From positions 1 through 7,029 of the forward strand of contig CAMOQM010000047.1 of NCBI GenBank assembly GCA_946622925.1: a stretch of DNA of 7,029 nucleotides, given 5' to 3'. Source of the stretch: an uncultured Caryophanales bacterium. Its GTDB lineage: Bacteria; Bacillota_I; Bacilli_A; RFN20; CAG-826. Of the stretch, positions 1 to 6,303 are shown piece by piece. The position numbers and the translations under genes are program-made. The notes under the pieces are model-generated. The model saw only the letters and a list, made by a program, of their open reading frames with translations. It did not search any database and was not told where the DNA came from. Position 1 is the first letter of the stretch, and each line of letters starts with the position of its first letter.

Positions 1-626
1 GGTATGACGGGGACTTCGGCTTTGGCGGCAAAGGTGAAGGCGCCGGGCTTAAGGGGTTTGGGTTTACGGTAATTCCACCATAAGGATTGTTCGGGATAGA
101 CCAAGACGAGGTTACCTTTCCTTAATTGGTATTCGACCCCTTCGAGGAACTCTTTCATAGTTGCCATATTAGAAGATAAAGGCAAGGTGTTGCAGGAGCG
201 CATGAGTTTGCCATAGAAGCCGGGGAAGCTAGTGTAGTTACCTTCGCGGATGACGCGGAAGAGCTTGCGTTTTTTAGAGGCGGTCGAGGCTTCGTAAGCC
301 ACTTGCATGGCAAAAGAATCCATAGGGGAGAAATGGTTGCAGGTGACGACGGCCCCGGTTTGGAGGTTATCGAGGTTTTCGACCCCAAATATCTCTTTCA
401 CGATTAAGGTTTTGTCGGCGATTATCTTCTTTAAGAATTTCCTTGCCAAAGCGAAGGTCCATCTGGCCTTGACTCTGGTCATGAATTTCTTCTGTTTATA
501 ATCGACGGTTCCGGGAAGGATCATCCGTCCTGGGGGATCTTCTTCGACGTCCTGATCGAAAATGCCTTGGGCTTCAAGGGCTTCGTAACGGGCGATGACC
601 TCTAATCTTTCCTTATCTTTTTCCAT
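1..626 (-). CDS. PlsC-like lysophospholipid/1-acylglycerol-phosphate acyltransferase (C-terminus beyond left edge)
   Basis: Probable membrane-associated acyltransferase that moves a fatty acyl group to a hydroxyl of a glycerolipid or glycolipid acceptor. The first 208 codons are in the window and the frame stays open through base 1. Seen: block I NHFSPMD with His98 and Asp103 in the canonical HX4D spacing (catalytic pair); block II around residues 127-150 (REGNYTSFPGF, then NTLPLSS); block III YPEQSLWW at 177-184, which replaces the usual EGTRS; block IV at about 195-208 ending AEVPVI. The first ~75 residues are charged, with an acidic stretch near 25-31, and contain no signal peptide. The blocks resemble a lysophospholipid acyltransferase family common in Firmicutes. 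The ATG follows the TAA of the upstream GT8 gene with no spacer. AAGGGGG at 640-634, inside that gene, is the ribosome binding site. The acyl acceptor cannot be read from the sequence. Confident in the family, not in the substrate. Confidence 0.88.
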   Translation of the reverse strand, partial: MEKDKERLEVIARYEALEAQGIFDQDVEEDPPGRMILPGTVDYKQKKFMTRVKARWTFALARKFLKKIIADKTLIVKEIFGVENLDNLQTGAVVTCNHFSPMDSFAMQVAYEASTASKKRKLFRVIREGNYTSFPGFYGKLMRSCNTLPLSSNMATMKEFLEGVEYQLRKGNLVLVYPEQSLWWNYRKPKPLKPGAFTFAAKAEVPVI

Positions 627-1460
627 TTAACGACCCCCTTCTTCGTAAATGGCCTTAAGCCTTAGGTATTCTTCTAAGATATCGTCGAATTGGTGGTAAT
701 GGAAAACCTTGTGGACCTTTTCCACGTGGTATTGTTTGATATTGTCGGTGTGCGGATAAGGCAACCAGAAAAGACGCTTGGAGAAATGGCGGACGACGGT
801 GTGCTTATGCAAAAACTTCTGATCGTTATACCTTTGGGGGAGGAGCCTTTTCTTGGTGCAGGCCCGTTGAAGGGCGCTTTGATCGGCGAAAACGAGTTTC
901 TTTTTGTTAATCCATTCTCTAGATTTCTCAAATAGTCCGGTCTCCCGGCATTTTTTCATATCAAAAAGCAAGACGCCGGCGTTGATATAACGAGGATTAA
1001 TCAAATATTTGCCATAATGGTCATTACTAGCCGCGAATTCGGCGCCTTTGAAATCTTGTTCATAAAGCAGATGGATATCCCGGTTGAACATGATATCGGT
1101 ATCCAAATAGAGCAATTTATCGGGGATGCCTTCGACTTTATCGGCCAGTAACCGAATTAAGGTATAAGGGGAACAATAGGCGGTTTCGTTAGGAGAACGC
1201 CCCATAAGCGATTCATAAAGCTCGGTGACGTCGACTTTTTCAACTTTGGATTCGGAATTATATTCTTTCATGACCCCATCTAGGAAAGAGATAAGGCGAT
1301 CGGATATTGGGGTATAGACGGGGTTGACCCTAGTTAAGTTCATCGTGAAGACATAGACGTGATAACTATCGTGGCTTTGGTCCCTTTTGACGATGGAAAG
1401 AAGCGAGGTCAGGATTCCATCAAAGACTTTTTCGTTGCCACAATAGAGTAAATTAATCAT
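627..1460 (-). CDS. Family 8 glycosyltransferase (GT8), KPW-less form
   Basis: Predicted cytoplasmic retaining glycosyltransferase with a GT-A fold that uses a nucleotide sugar and a divalent metal. 277 residues, within the usual GT8 range. Seen: nucleotide-binding N-terminus INLLYCGNE; metal-binding DXD as YLDTDIMF (Asp120, Asp122); acceptor/sugar motif NAGVLLFDM from Asn160; ADQSALQ with Asp193-Gln194. Instead of the HYxGxxKPW end seen in LgtC-like enzymes it has RHFSKR at 224-229 and then a His- and Tyr-rich tail. No signal peptide or membrane segment. It starts inside the end of the upstream acyltransferase gene (8-nt overlap) with a modest GAGAAG ribosome site, and its TAA abuts the ATG of the next acyltransferase. 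This points to translational coupling in one operon. Sugar and acceptor are unknown. The context of two acyltransferases suggests a lipid-linked or acylated acceptor (inference). Confidence 0.9.
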   Translation of the reverse strand: MINLLYCGNEKVFDGILTSLLSIVKRDQSHDSYHVYVFTMNLTRVNPVYTPISDRLISFLDGVMKEYNSESKVEKVDVTELYESLMGRSPNETAYCSPYTLIRLLADKVEGIPDKLLYLDTDIMFNRDIHLLYEQDFKGAEFAASNDHYGKYLINPRYINAGVLLFDMKKCRETGLFEKSREWINKKKLVFADQSALQRACTKKRLLPQRYNDQKFLHKHTVVRHFSKRLFWLPYPHTDNIKQYHVEKVHKVFHYHQFDDILEEYLRLKAIYEEGGR

Positions 1461-2238
1461 CGGTCTTCTCGATATATTTAATCTTTTCGTAAGTGGAAAG
1501 ATTGCTACGCTCCACCATTTGATTATACACGCGATTCCTTAAATCTTCGCGGGCAGCTTTTGGATTGAGCTCGGGATTAGGCCAGAATGGTCCGTCTATA
1601 TAGGTCCTTATCCGTACCTTTCCGTTCTTTCTTTCGTGATAAGTATTAGTGAAGCAAAACACAGGCATTCCATAATACACGGGGTAGATAAACGAATCGG
1701 AAACAAAAGGTCTTATCTTGGTGTAATAGGGCCAAATATGGGCTTCCGGATAAATGAATATCGGCTGGTGTTGCTTAACGCGTAAATCGATGGCTTTATC
1801 GAAGTTGGCTTTGGCTTTTTTATCGCCAGGAAGAGGCAAACCGCCTAGGTAGGGAACATATTTACCAATTCCGGGGATATGGATGTTATTAGGATGGACT
1901 ATGACGTTAATGGGCCGCGGCGAAACCATGAAAGCCGGCATCAAAGCGTCTCCGATGATTTGGGTATGGTTGCCATACATGAAAACGGCCAGTTTCTTAT
2001 AGGGCTTAAGTTTCCACTTTCCGACGATTTCGTGACGGAACTTATGGTGGAGATAGATTTTGGCAATAGGCTTACCGATGACCCGGAAGTAGAAGAAATG
2101 GGCCAATTTACCAAGAAAGGTATCGTTACGGATATAGCGATAATCCTCGGTTATGGGTTGATATTCCATTTTCATGACCGAAAACTCGTCATGCAAAGGA
2201 TCTGACCAATAGATGGTATCAGGAAGTTGTTCGGCCAT
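1453..2238 (-). CDS. PlsC-like lysophospholipid acyltransferase family protein with HX5D motif
   Basis: Predicted acyltransferase of the glycerolipid acyltransferase superfamily, 261 residues. Seen: YGNHTQIIGDA, where His91 and Asp97 are separated by five residues instead of the canonical four; a block II-like region IPGIGKYVPYLGG at 121-133; block III-like YPEAHIWPYYTKIRPF at 163-178; then YPVYYGMPVF at 185-194 and IDGPFWP at 214-220. These match from memory a Firmicutes acyltransferase family whose members also begin with a YYxDxxxDDF-like segment. Here IYWSDPLHDEF (9-19) is the equivalent, which supports the ATG at 2238 over the internal Met22 (2175). No good Shine-Dalgarno precedes 2238. 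The gene begins 9 nt after the stop of the upstream GT8 gene, so coupling or reinitiation is likely. A hydrophobic and aromatic patch near 42-63 may associate with membrane. Substrate unknown. Confidence 0.87.
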   Translation of the reverse strand: MAEQLPDTIYWSDPLHDEFSVMKMEYQPITEDYRYIRNDTFLGKLAHFFYFRVIGKPIAKIYLHHKFRHEIVGKWKLKPYKKLAVFMYGNHTQIIGDALMPAFMVSPRPINVIVHPNNIHIPGIGKYVPYLGGLPLPGDKKAKANFDKAIDLRVKQHQPIFIYPEAHIWPYYTKIRPFVSDSFIYPVYYGMPVFCFTNTYHERKNGKVRIRTYIDGPFWPNPELNPKAAREDLRNRVYNQMVERSNLSTYEKIKYIEKTDD

Positions 2239-2247
2239 ACGTATATA

Positions 2248-3264
2248 TTATGCGCGAACGGTGCGGATTCTCTCAATAAGTTCTTGAATGACAGGATTGT
2301 CGTTGTCCAAATCCTTGCTGTATCTCTTGGTGGAGATGCGGTGGAGGAAATTGTCACGGCGTTCGATCTCGGCCAAGCAAGTATTCATAACGGAAGGAGC
2401 GACGTTCTTTTCCGCTTCAAGCTGTTCGTTGGTGATGGAAGCGAAATGGGCTTTGATCGCCATATAATCAGGCGACATCGAAGCATATTTCCAGAAATAC
2501 TGGCCATAGTTGCAATTAATGTCATGCCATGGTTTGGCGGCAAAGGCGTAATGGATGATGGAAATGTCTTTTTGTGGGACGTTCCAAGTCTTGATAGCTT
2601 CCATGTTCCATTTTCTAGGCAAAAGCAAGACTTTGTTTTTGCAGATGACATTTAGATAGTCTTGGTCTTGGGCGACCACGAAGTTATAGAAACTAACCAA
2701 GTTAATGAATTGGCCCAAAACATCATGCTTCCTCCATTGTTCGGAGTTAATGACCATCATACCGGCATTGAAATAGCGGCGGCGGTTGATGCCTAAGACC
2801 TTTTCACTATAAGCGCCGGCAGGTTCGAATACGTTCATAACGGCTTCGGGAACGGCGCCGACCATGTTATTGCCTAATGGGATGTCATAGAGCTTAGCCA
2901 CGTCGGTAGCGATACAGGTATCGCAATCGATATAGAGGGCCTTATCGTATTGGGGGAAGTTGGTGGCGATAAGGAAGCGGAAATAAGTGGAAGCGGAATA
3001 ATAGTCGCGGATTGGGAGTTGATCGATAACGACGGCGATGTCGTCGCTGACGTTATGGAACTCGATGCTGACGTTGGGTTTGGCCAAAGCTTCATATTTG
3101 GCTTGGGTTTGAAGGTTTATATCAGTATGTAAAATATGGATTGCGTAATGACGGCGCGAAGAAACGTTCTCGATCAAGGAGACTAAAGCCACTCCCATGA
3201 ATGGGGTGAAGCGTTGATCGCACCCAAAGAAGATTGGGACGATAGGTTTGCGGGATCTTGCCAT
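2248..3264 (-). CDS. Family 8 glycosyltransferase (GT8), LgtC/RfaI-like
   Basis: Predicted retaining GT-A fold glycosyltransferase, cytoplasmic, 338 residues, first gene of the minus-strand operon. Seen: IVPIFFGCDQRF (8-19), a typical GT8 start that contacts the nucleotide; metal-binding DXD as YIDCDTCIATDV (Asp113, Asp115); FNAGMMVIN (Asn166); AQDQDYLN (198-205); and HYAFAAKPW (238-246), the conserved GT8 C-terminal motif. About 90 charged residues follow KPW and may hold a membrane or partner contact. The frame is open back to an ATG at 3435. The start at 3264 is chosen because AGGAGGT lies 6 nt upstream and the GT8 fold begins within a few residues, while the 57 upstream residues look like translated intergenic DNA. 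Related enzymes transfer galactose or glucose in cell-surface glycan synthesis; the specificity here is not readable. With the two acyltransferases and the second GT8 it probably makes an acylated surface glycan or glycolipid (inference). Confidence 0.92.
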   Translation of the reverse strand: MARSRKPIVPIFFGCDQRFTPFMGVALVSLIENVSSRRHYAIHILHTDINLQTQAKYEALAKPNVSIEFHNVSDDIAVVIDQLPIRDYYSASTYFRFLIATNFPQYDKALYIDCDTCIATDVAKLYDIPLGNNMVGAVPEAVMNVFEPAGAYSEKVLGINRRRYFNAGMMVINSEQWRKHDVLGQFINLVSFYNFVVAQDQDYLNVICKNKVLLLPRKWNMEAIKTWNVPQKDISIIHYAFAAKPWHDINCNYGQYFWKYASMSPDYMAIKAHFASITNEQLEAEKNVAPSVMNTCLAEIERRDNFLHRISTKRYSKDLDNDNPVIQELIERIRTVRA

Positions 3265-3270
3265 GAAGTT

Positions 3271-3277
3271 ACCTCCT
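3271..3277 (-). promoter_or_regulatory. Ribosome binding site that sets the GT8 start at 3264
   Basis: AGGAGGT on the minus strand, a near-perfect Shine-Dalgarno, sits 6 nt before the ATG at 3264. It decides this start over the longer open frame from 3435. Confidence 0.85.
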
Positions 3278-3349
3278 GTTGGCGCCTTAATGATAGCCAA
3301 ACGTAATGGAAAGGCAAACCTTTTCGGACGTGGATTTGAAAGAAGTGAG

Positions 3350-3358
3350 AAAATAGCG
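3350..3358 (-). promoter_or_regulatory. Possible -10 element for the minus-strand operon
   Basis: Reads CGCTATTTT on the minus strand, fitting TAnnnT preceded by CGC as at two plus-strand starts in this window. It would give a leader of roughly 80 nt before the ATG at 3264. No recognisable -35 box is present at 16-18 nt spacing, so this is a weak call. Confidence 0.25.
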
Positions 3359-3477
3359 TGAAAAGAGAGTTGAAAATTTATTCTCCAAAAAATAGAGAAA
3401 AGGCATGTAATCGAAAGAAAATAAGCGTTATTCAATGTTATGAAAAAGTATGAAAACCCTTTCAGTTCGGAGGCTTT

Positions 3478-3487
3478 TTGATATCAA
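3478..3487. repeat. 10-bp perfect palindrome TTGATATCAA
   Basis: Self-complementary sequence in the middle of the divergent intergenic region, about 90 bp before the aminopeptidase ATG. Symmetry and position would suit a dimeric repressor site, but a 10-bp palindrome can arise by chance and no second copy was seen. Confidence 0.3.
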
Positions 3488-3543
3488 CAAGAGAGACTAA
3501 ATTGTAGTTTTTTTGGCGAATTCTTTATCTTTTTCCTCGCGTG

Positions 3544-3567
3544 CGCTATCCTATTTAGTCACGGAGG
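3544..3567 (+). promoter_or_regulatory. Possible -10 box and ribosome binding site of the aminopeptidase gene
   Basis: CGCTATCCT at 3544-3552 resembles a -10 element (TATCCT), and GGAGG at 3563-3567 is a strong Shine-Dalgarno 7 nt before the ATG at 3575. A start site near 3559 would leave a leader of about 16 nt. The ribosome site is firm; the -10 call is weak because no good -35 box is seen. Confidence 0.4.
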
Positions 3568-3574
3568 AAAAACC

Positions 3575-4858
3575 ATGTCCGAAACCAATGAATTAATCCA
3601 ATTATTGAATAAATCCCACTCTCCTTTTCATGTCGTTAATAACCTTAGGGAGGCCGTGGGAAAAGGTAGCTTAGCCATAGATGAAACTCAGCTTAGTTTG
3701 ATTAAGCCAGGCTTAGCATTTAACTTAACTCGGAATGGCGCTTCCTTTGCCGCGGTTAGGCTTCCTTCTTCCACTTTGAAAGCCATAAAAATAGTGGCTA
3801 CTCATAATGATTCACCTACGTTCAAGTTAAAACCTACCCCAGCCATTGGATCTAAGGGCGTTATCGGCCTAAACGTAGAGCCTTATGGTGGGATGATCAT
3901 GTATTCTTGGCTCGATCGCCCATTATCTCTAGCTGGTCGCCTGGTTTATGAACAAGATGGCACGATAAAATCTACCCTTTTGGATATTGACGAGGATCTT
4001 TTGACGATTCCTAGCCTTTGCATCCATATGAACCGTGATGTCAATAGTGGCCATAATTTCAATCCGGCTAAAGAACTTATCCCGGTTTTTGGGCTTGGTG
4101 AAATGAAAGAAGATGATTTTAAGTCCTATCTATTAGAAAAGGCCGGCTTAGAAAACGCGACTCTTCTCTCCCATGACCTATATCTTTATGTTCGCGAAGA
4201 AGCCAGGTTAGTCGGGAAAGAAAAAGAATTCCTAATGTCGCCTCGCCTTGATGATCTTTCTAGCGCTTATAGCGCGGCCCTAGCCTTTGCTAATGCCAAA
4301 GGAAAAGATGAGGTGGCCGAAGTTTTTGTCTCTTTTGATAATGAGGAAGTCGGTTCCTTGACCCGTCATGGGGCCAATTCCACTTTCCTTAAGGATTTAA
4401 TCGAAACCATTTGCGATGTCTATGGCTTAGATCCGATCAAACGTAAGGAAGTGGTGGCGAGATCTTTTATGTTTTCGGTCGATAACGCCCACGCCAACCA
4501 TCCTAACTTCCCCGAAATCTCGGATAAAACCACGGATGTTAAGATCAATGGTGGCATTGTCATCAAATATAACGCCCAACAAAAATATACTTCGGATGGT
4601 TTGTCTTCCGCTTATGCCAAGCTTATCGCTAGATCCGCCGGGGTTGAGTATCAAGAATATACCAACCGTTCGGATTTAAGGGGCGGATCCACTTTGGGCA
4701 ATCTCTCCAATGCGGAAATCTCCCTTAACGCCGCCGATATCGGAATCGCCCAATGGGCCATGCATTCTTCGGTTGAGACCCAAGGTGAAAAGGACGTGGC
4801 CAAGATGGTTAAGTTCCTTCAAGCCTTCTATGAATCCGATTTGCTACCTTTAAATTAA
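3575..4858 (+). CDS. M18 family aminopeptidase (aspartyl aminopeptidase-like, zinc)
   Basis: Predicted cytoplasmic metallo-aminopeptidase that removes N-terminal residues, in this family often acidic ones, from peptides. 427 residues, a normal full length for bacterial M18. The dinuclear zinc site is complete: ATHNDSP with His77 and Asp79; RLDDLSS with Asp226; DNEEVGS with Glu257 (general base) and Glu258; SVDNAHANHPN with Asp303; AMHSSVET with His397. The family signature NRSDLRGGSTLG is at 364-375. M18 enzymes usually form tetrahedral dodecamers with the catalytic core interrupted by a dimerisation domain, here at about 90-215. No signal peptide, consistent with peptide turnover in the cytoplasm. 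The start is fixed by GGAGG 7 nt upstream and by family-like N-terminal content. It is divergent from the glycosyltransferase operon and followed 44 nt later by a HAD phosphatase gene; no functional link is evident. Homologues are sometimes called apeB or DAP. Exact substrate preference is not inferable. Confidence 0.96.
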   Translation: MSETNELIQLLNKSHSPFHVVNNLREAVGKGSLAIDETQLSLIKPGLAFNLTRNGASFAAVRLPSSTLKAIKIVATHNDSPTFKLKPTPAIGSKGVIGLNVEPYGGMIMYSWLDRPLSLAGRLVYEQDGTIKSTLLDIDEDLLTIPSLCIHMNRDVNSGHNFNPAKELIPVFGLGEMKEDDFKSYLLEKAGLENATLLSHDLYLYVREEARLVGKEKEFLMSPRLDDLSSAYSAALAFANAKGKDEVAEVFVSFDNEEVGSLTRHGANSTFLKDLIETICDVYGLDPIKRKEVVARSFMFSVDNAHANHPNFPEISDKTTDVKINGGIVIKYNAQQKYTSDGLSSAYAKLIARSAGVEYQEYTNRSDLRGGSTLGNLSNAEISLNAADIGIAQWAMHSSVETQGEKDVAKMVKFLQAFYESDLLPLN

Positions 4859-4887
4859 GCACTTTGGATGCAAACTAAATAACTTAT

Positions 4888-4896
4888 TGTTATTAT
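4888..4896 (+). promoter_or_regulatory. Extended -10 promoter placed for a leaderless transcript
   Basis: TGTTATTAT fits TGn followed by the -10 hexamer TATTAT (consensus TATAAT). The hexamer ends at 4896, so transcription would be expected to begin close to the A of the ATG at 4903. No Shine-Dalgarno precedes that ATG, which agrees with a leaderless message. An extended -10 can work without a -35 box, and none is obvious here. Confidence 0.45.
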
Positions 4897-4902
4897 CTAA
4901 TC

Positions 4903-5952
4903 ATGCTACCGGCTCTGATATTTGATTTAGATGGAACCCTCTGGGACGCCTGCAAGGAAATAGGTGAGGCCTGGACGATAGTTGGCAAAAAATACTTCGG
5001 GGATGATTATGTGGTCACCCTGGAAATGGCCCGTTCCCAAATGGGAAAAACCATGGAAGAGATTGCCAATGCTTTGATGTATTCCGAACTGCCCGCCGAT
5101 GAGAAGGATAAATTCATCAAAGAGGCTTTCGATTACGAAATCGAATATCTAAAGGATAATCCGGGAAAATTATTCGGCCATGAGTTAGAAGTCCTTTGCT
5201 CGTTGAAGGATAAAGGCTACCCCCTATACATCGTCTCTAATTGCCAAACCGGATATATCGAAAAATTCTTACCTTTGGCCCCTTCTTTATTTATCGACCA
5301 TATGTGCTGGTCGGATACCGGTAAGCCAAAGAACGTGACCATCCGGGCCTTAATGGAACGTAATGGAATCGAAAACGCCATCTATATTGGGGATACCGAG
5401 AAAGACGAAGACGCCGCCCATAAAGCCGGACTTCCCTTTCTTCATGCCGCCTATGGCTTTGGCTCGGCTTTAGCCCCAGAAGGAGTGGCCCATTCATTTA
5501 CCGCAATTCCTGAGCAAATTTACGCGATTTGCAGGCTTTTTAACTTTGAAATCCCCGCAAATGCAGTGGATGGCAAGGTGGAATTAGCCTCCAAATATTT
5601 AACTTCAAGCCAGGTTGAAATGTTACGGATAAAGGTGGCGGATATCACTTCTGATGAAATAAAATCCACCCATATCGGTTTCATAACTTTGGTCGATTCT
5701 TTCGTTAGGAACAATGGGGCCGATGATCCTGAATATGACGCCTTCTATGAATTAGTTCAACAAATCATCACAGTCAATTCGTCACGGTTTAATTATTCTA
5801 GTGGCGTTATGACCCCAATGCCTTTGGTAGTTATCCTCATTTTCTTCCAATATCTGATACTAGTCGGCGTCTATAACGAAAAAGACATGATTAAGATGTC
5901 CGTCCCCTTCCCTGGCTTTGATGGTAAAGGGTCATTTAACCCCACCGCCTAA
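4903..5952 (+). CDS. HAD-superfamily hydrolase (phosphatase) with a long unassigned C-terminal extension
   Basis: Predicted cytoplasmic HAD phosphatase, phosphoglycolate phosphatase (Gph)-like. All four HAD motifs are in order: DLDGT with nucleophile Asp8 and acid/base Asp10; motif II IVSN with Ser112; motif III Lys141 in TGKPKN; motif IV IGDTEKDEDAA with Asp164 and Asp168 for magnesium. An alpha-helical cap lies between about residues 15 and 85. The HAD domain is complete by about residue 212, yet the protein runs to 349. The extra ~135 residues hold an amphipathic part (220-300) and a strongly hydrophobic run at 306-324, and I do not recognise them. The ATG at 4903 must be the start because DLDGT begins at residue 8. 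No ribosome site precedes it and the promoter sits so close that the mRNA may be leaderless. The gene follows the aminopeptidase by 44 nt and could also be read through from it. Substrate unknown. Confidence 0.9.
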   Translation: MLPALIFDLDGTLWDACKEIGEAWTIVGKKYFGDDYVVTLEMARSQMGKTMEEIANALMYSELPADEKDKFIKEAFDYEIEYLKDNPGKLFGHELEVLCSLKDKGYPLYIVSNCQTGYIEKFLPLAPSLFIDHMCWSDTGKPKNVTIRALMERNGIENAIYIGDTEKDEDAAHKAGLPFLHAAYGFGSALAPEGVAHSFTAIPEQIYAICRLFNFEIPANAVDGKVELASKYLTSSQVEMLRIKVADITSDEIKSTHIGFITLVDSFVRNNGADDPEYDAFYELVQQIITVNSSRFNYSSGVMTPMPLVVILIFFQYLILVGVYNEKDMIKMSVPFPGFDGKGSFNPTA

Positions 5953-5953
5953 T

Positions 5954-5971
5954 AAATTATTTTAATAATTT
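5954..5971. repeat. AT-only inverted repeat after the HAD gene
   Basis: Arms AAATTATT (5954-5961) and AATAATTT (5964-5971) are perfect complements with TT between them, directly after the TAA of the HAD gene and just before the next promoter. With no G or C it would be a poor intrinsic terminator. It may be an operator or simply an AT-rich chance palindrome. Confidence 0.4.
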
Positions 5972-5980
5972 GCTCCACGC

Positions 5981-6005
5981 GCTAGAATTACCATAACAAC
6001 GGAGG
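5981..6005 (+). promoter_or_regulatory. Probable -10 box and ribosome binding site of the helical-protein operon
   Basis: CGCTAGAAT ends in the good -10 hexamer TAGAAT (5983-5988). GGAGG at 6001-6005 lies 7 nt before the ATG at 6013. A start near 5995 would give a short leader. The ribosome site is firm. The -35 region falls in the AT-rich palindrome and does not match TTGACA. Confidence 0.45.
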
Positions 6006-6012
6006 TTTTCTT

Positions 6013-6303
6013 ATGAGCGCAAACCCTAAAGTAAAACGCGTTATCTCCCTTGCCGATTCCGCCGTAGCTTCCAACGCCGCCTTGAATAAACAAGTCGACG
6101 ATGCTTTCGACGAAGGCTTAGGGGCGTATCAAGCTTCGCAAGAGAATACATTGGCCCAAATCGATGGTCTTTACGAAAGGATCAGCGCCCGCGTCAAAGC
6201 GGAAGCCGAGAAACATTTGGGGCAAGCCGATGAAAAGGCCTACAAGGCCATCATGGATGCCTATGCTAAAGATGGGCTGAAGGGAGAACAAGATGCCAAA
6301 TAA
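6013..6303 (+). CDS. Small helical protein of unknown function, first of three overlapping genes
   Basis: 96 residues; I do not recognise the family. Composition is dominated by Ala, Lys, Glu, Asp and Gln with one Pro (residue 5) and no Cys or Trp. It is almost certainly helical, with a long amphipathic stretch from about 22 to 85 that could form a coiled coil or helical hairpin. No signal peptide, membrane segment or known motif. The start is backed by GGAGG 7 nt upstream and a -10-like box. Its last 11 nt overlap the next gene (ATG at 6293 inside the final codons, TAA at 6301-6303), a classic coupling arrangement. Codon use looks like the neighbouring genes, with no sign of recent transfer. 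Size and helicity recall small partner proteins of secretion systems, but no WxG motif is present, so that is only a comparison. Confidence 0.8.
   Translation: MSANPKVKRVISLADSAVASNAALNKQVDDAFDEGLGAYQASQENTLAQIDGLYERISARVKAEAEKHLGQADEKAYKAIMDAYAKDGLKGEQDAK

Larger units (their letters stand above)
3265..3574. promoter_or_regulatory. Divergent intergenic region between the GT8/acyltransferase operon and the aminopeptidase gene
   Basis: 310 bp separate two divergently read transcription units, so promoters for both must lie here. It is richer in A and T than the flanking genes. It contains a plus-strand -10-like CGCTATCCT (3544-3552), a minus-strand -10-like CGCTATTTT (3358-3350) and the perfect palindrome TTGATATCAA (3478-3487). 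I see no convincing TTGACA -35 box, no riboswitch and no RNA gene. The upstream frame of the GT8 gene crosses 3265-3435 but does not look like protein. Confidence 0.6.

Noticed and set aside
155..501. Short open frames on both strands within the left-edge gene
   Set aside because: The minus-strand frame from 626 carries all four acyltransferase blocks over the same bases, so these are shadows.
1879..2205. 108-residue plus-strand open frame
   Set aside because: Antisense shadow of the PlsC-like acyltransferase gene.
2227..2655. 142-residue plus-strand open frame
   Set aside because: Lies antisense inside the GT8 gene, whose motifs are unmistakable on the other strand; no family resemblance or ribosome site.
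3265..3435. N-terminal extension of the first GT8 protein back to an ATG at 3435
   Set aside because: AGGAGGT sits 6 nt before the ATG at 3264, the GT8 fold starts right after it, and the extra 57 residues look like translated AT-rich intergenic DNA.
3429..3437. TTATTCAAT as a DnaA box marking an origin
   Set aside because: Three mismatches to TTATCCACA, single copy, and no replication genes nearby.
3454..3480. Possible hairpin followed by TTTTT, read as a terminator
   Set aside because: The stem has a C-C mismatch and G-T pairs, and it lies between two divergent genes where no transcript needs to end.
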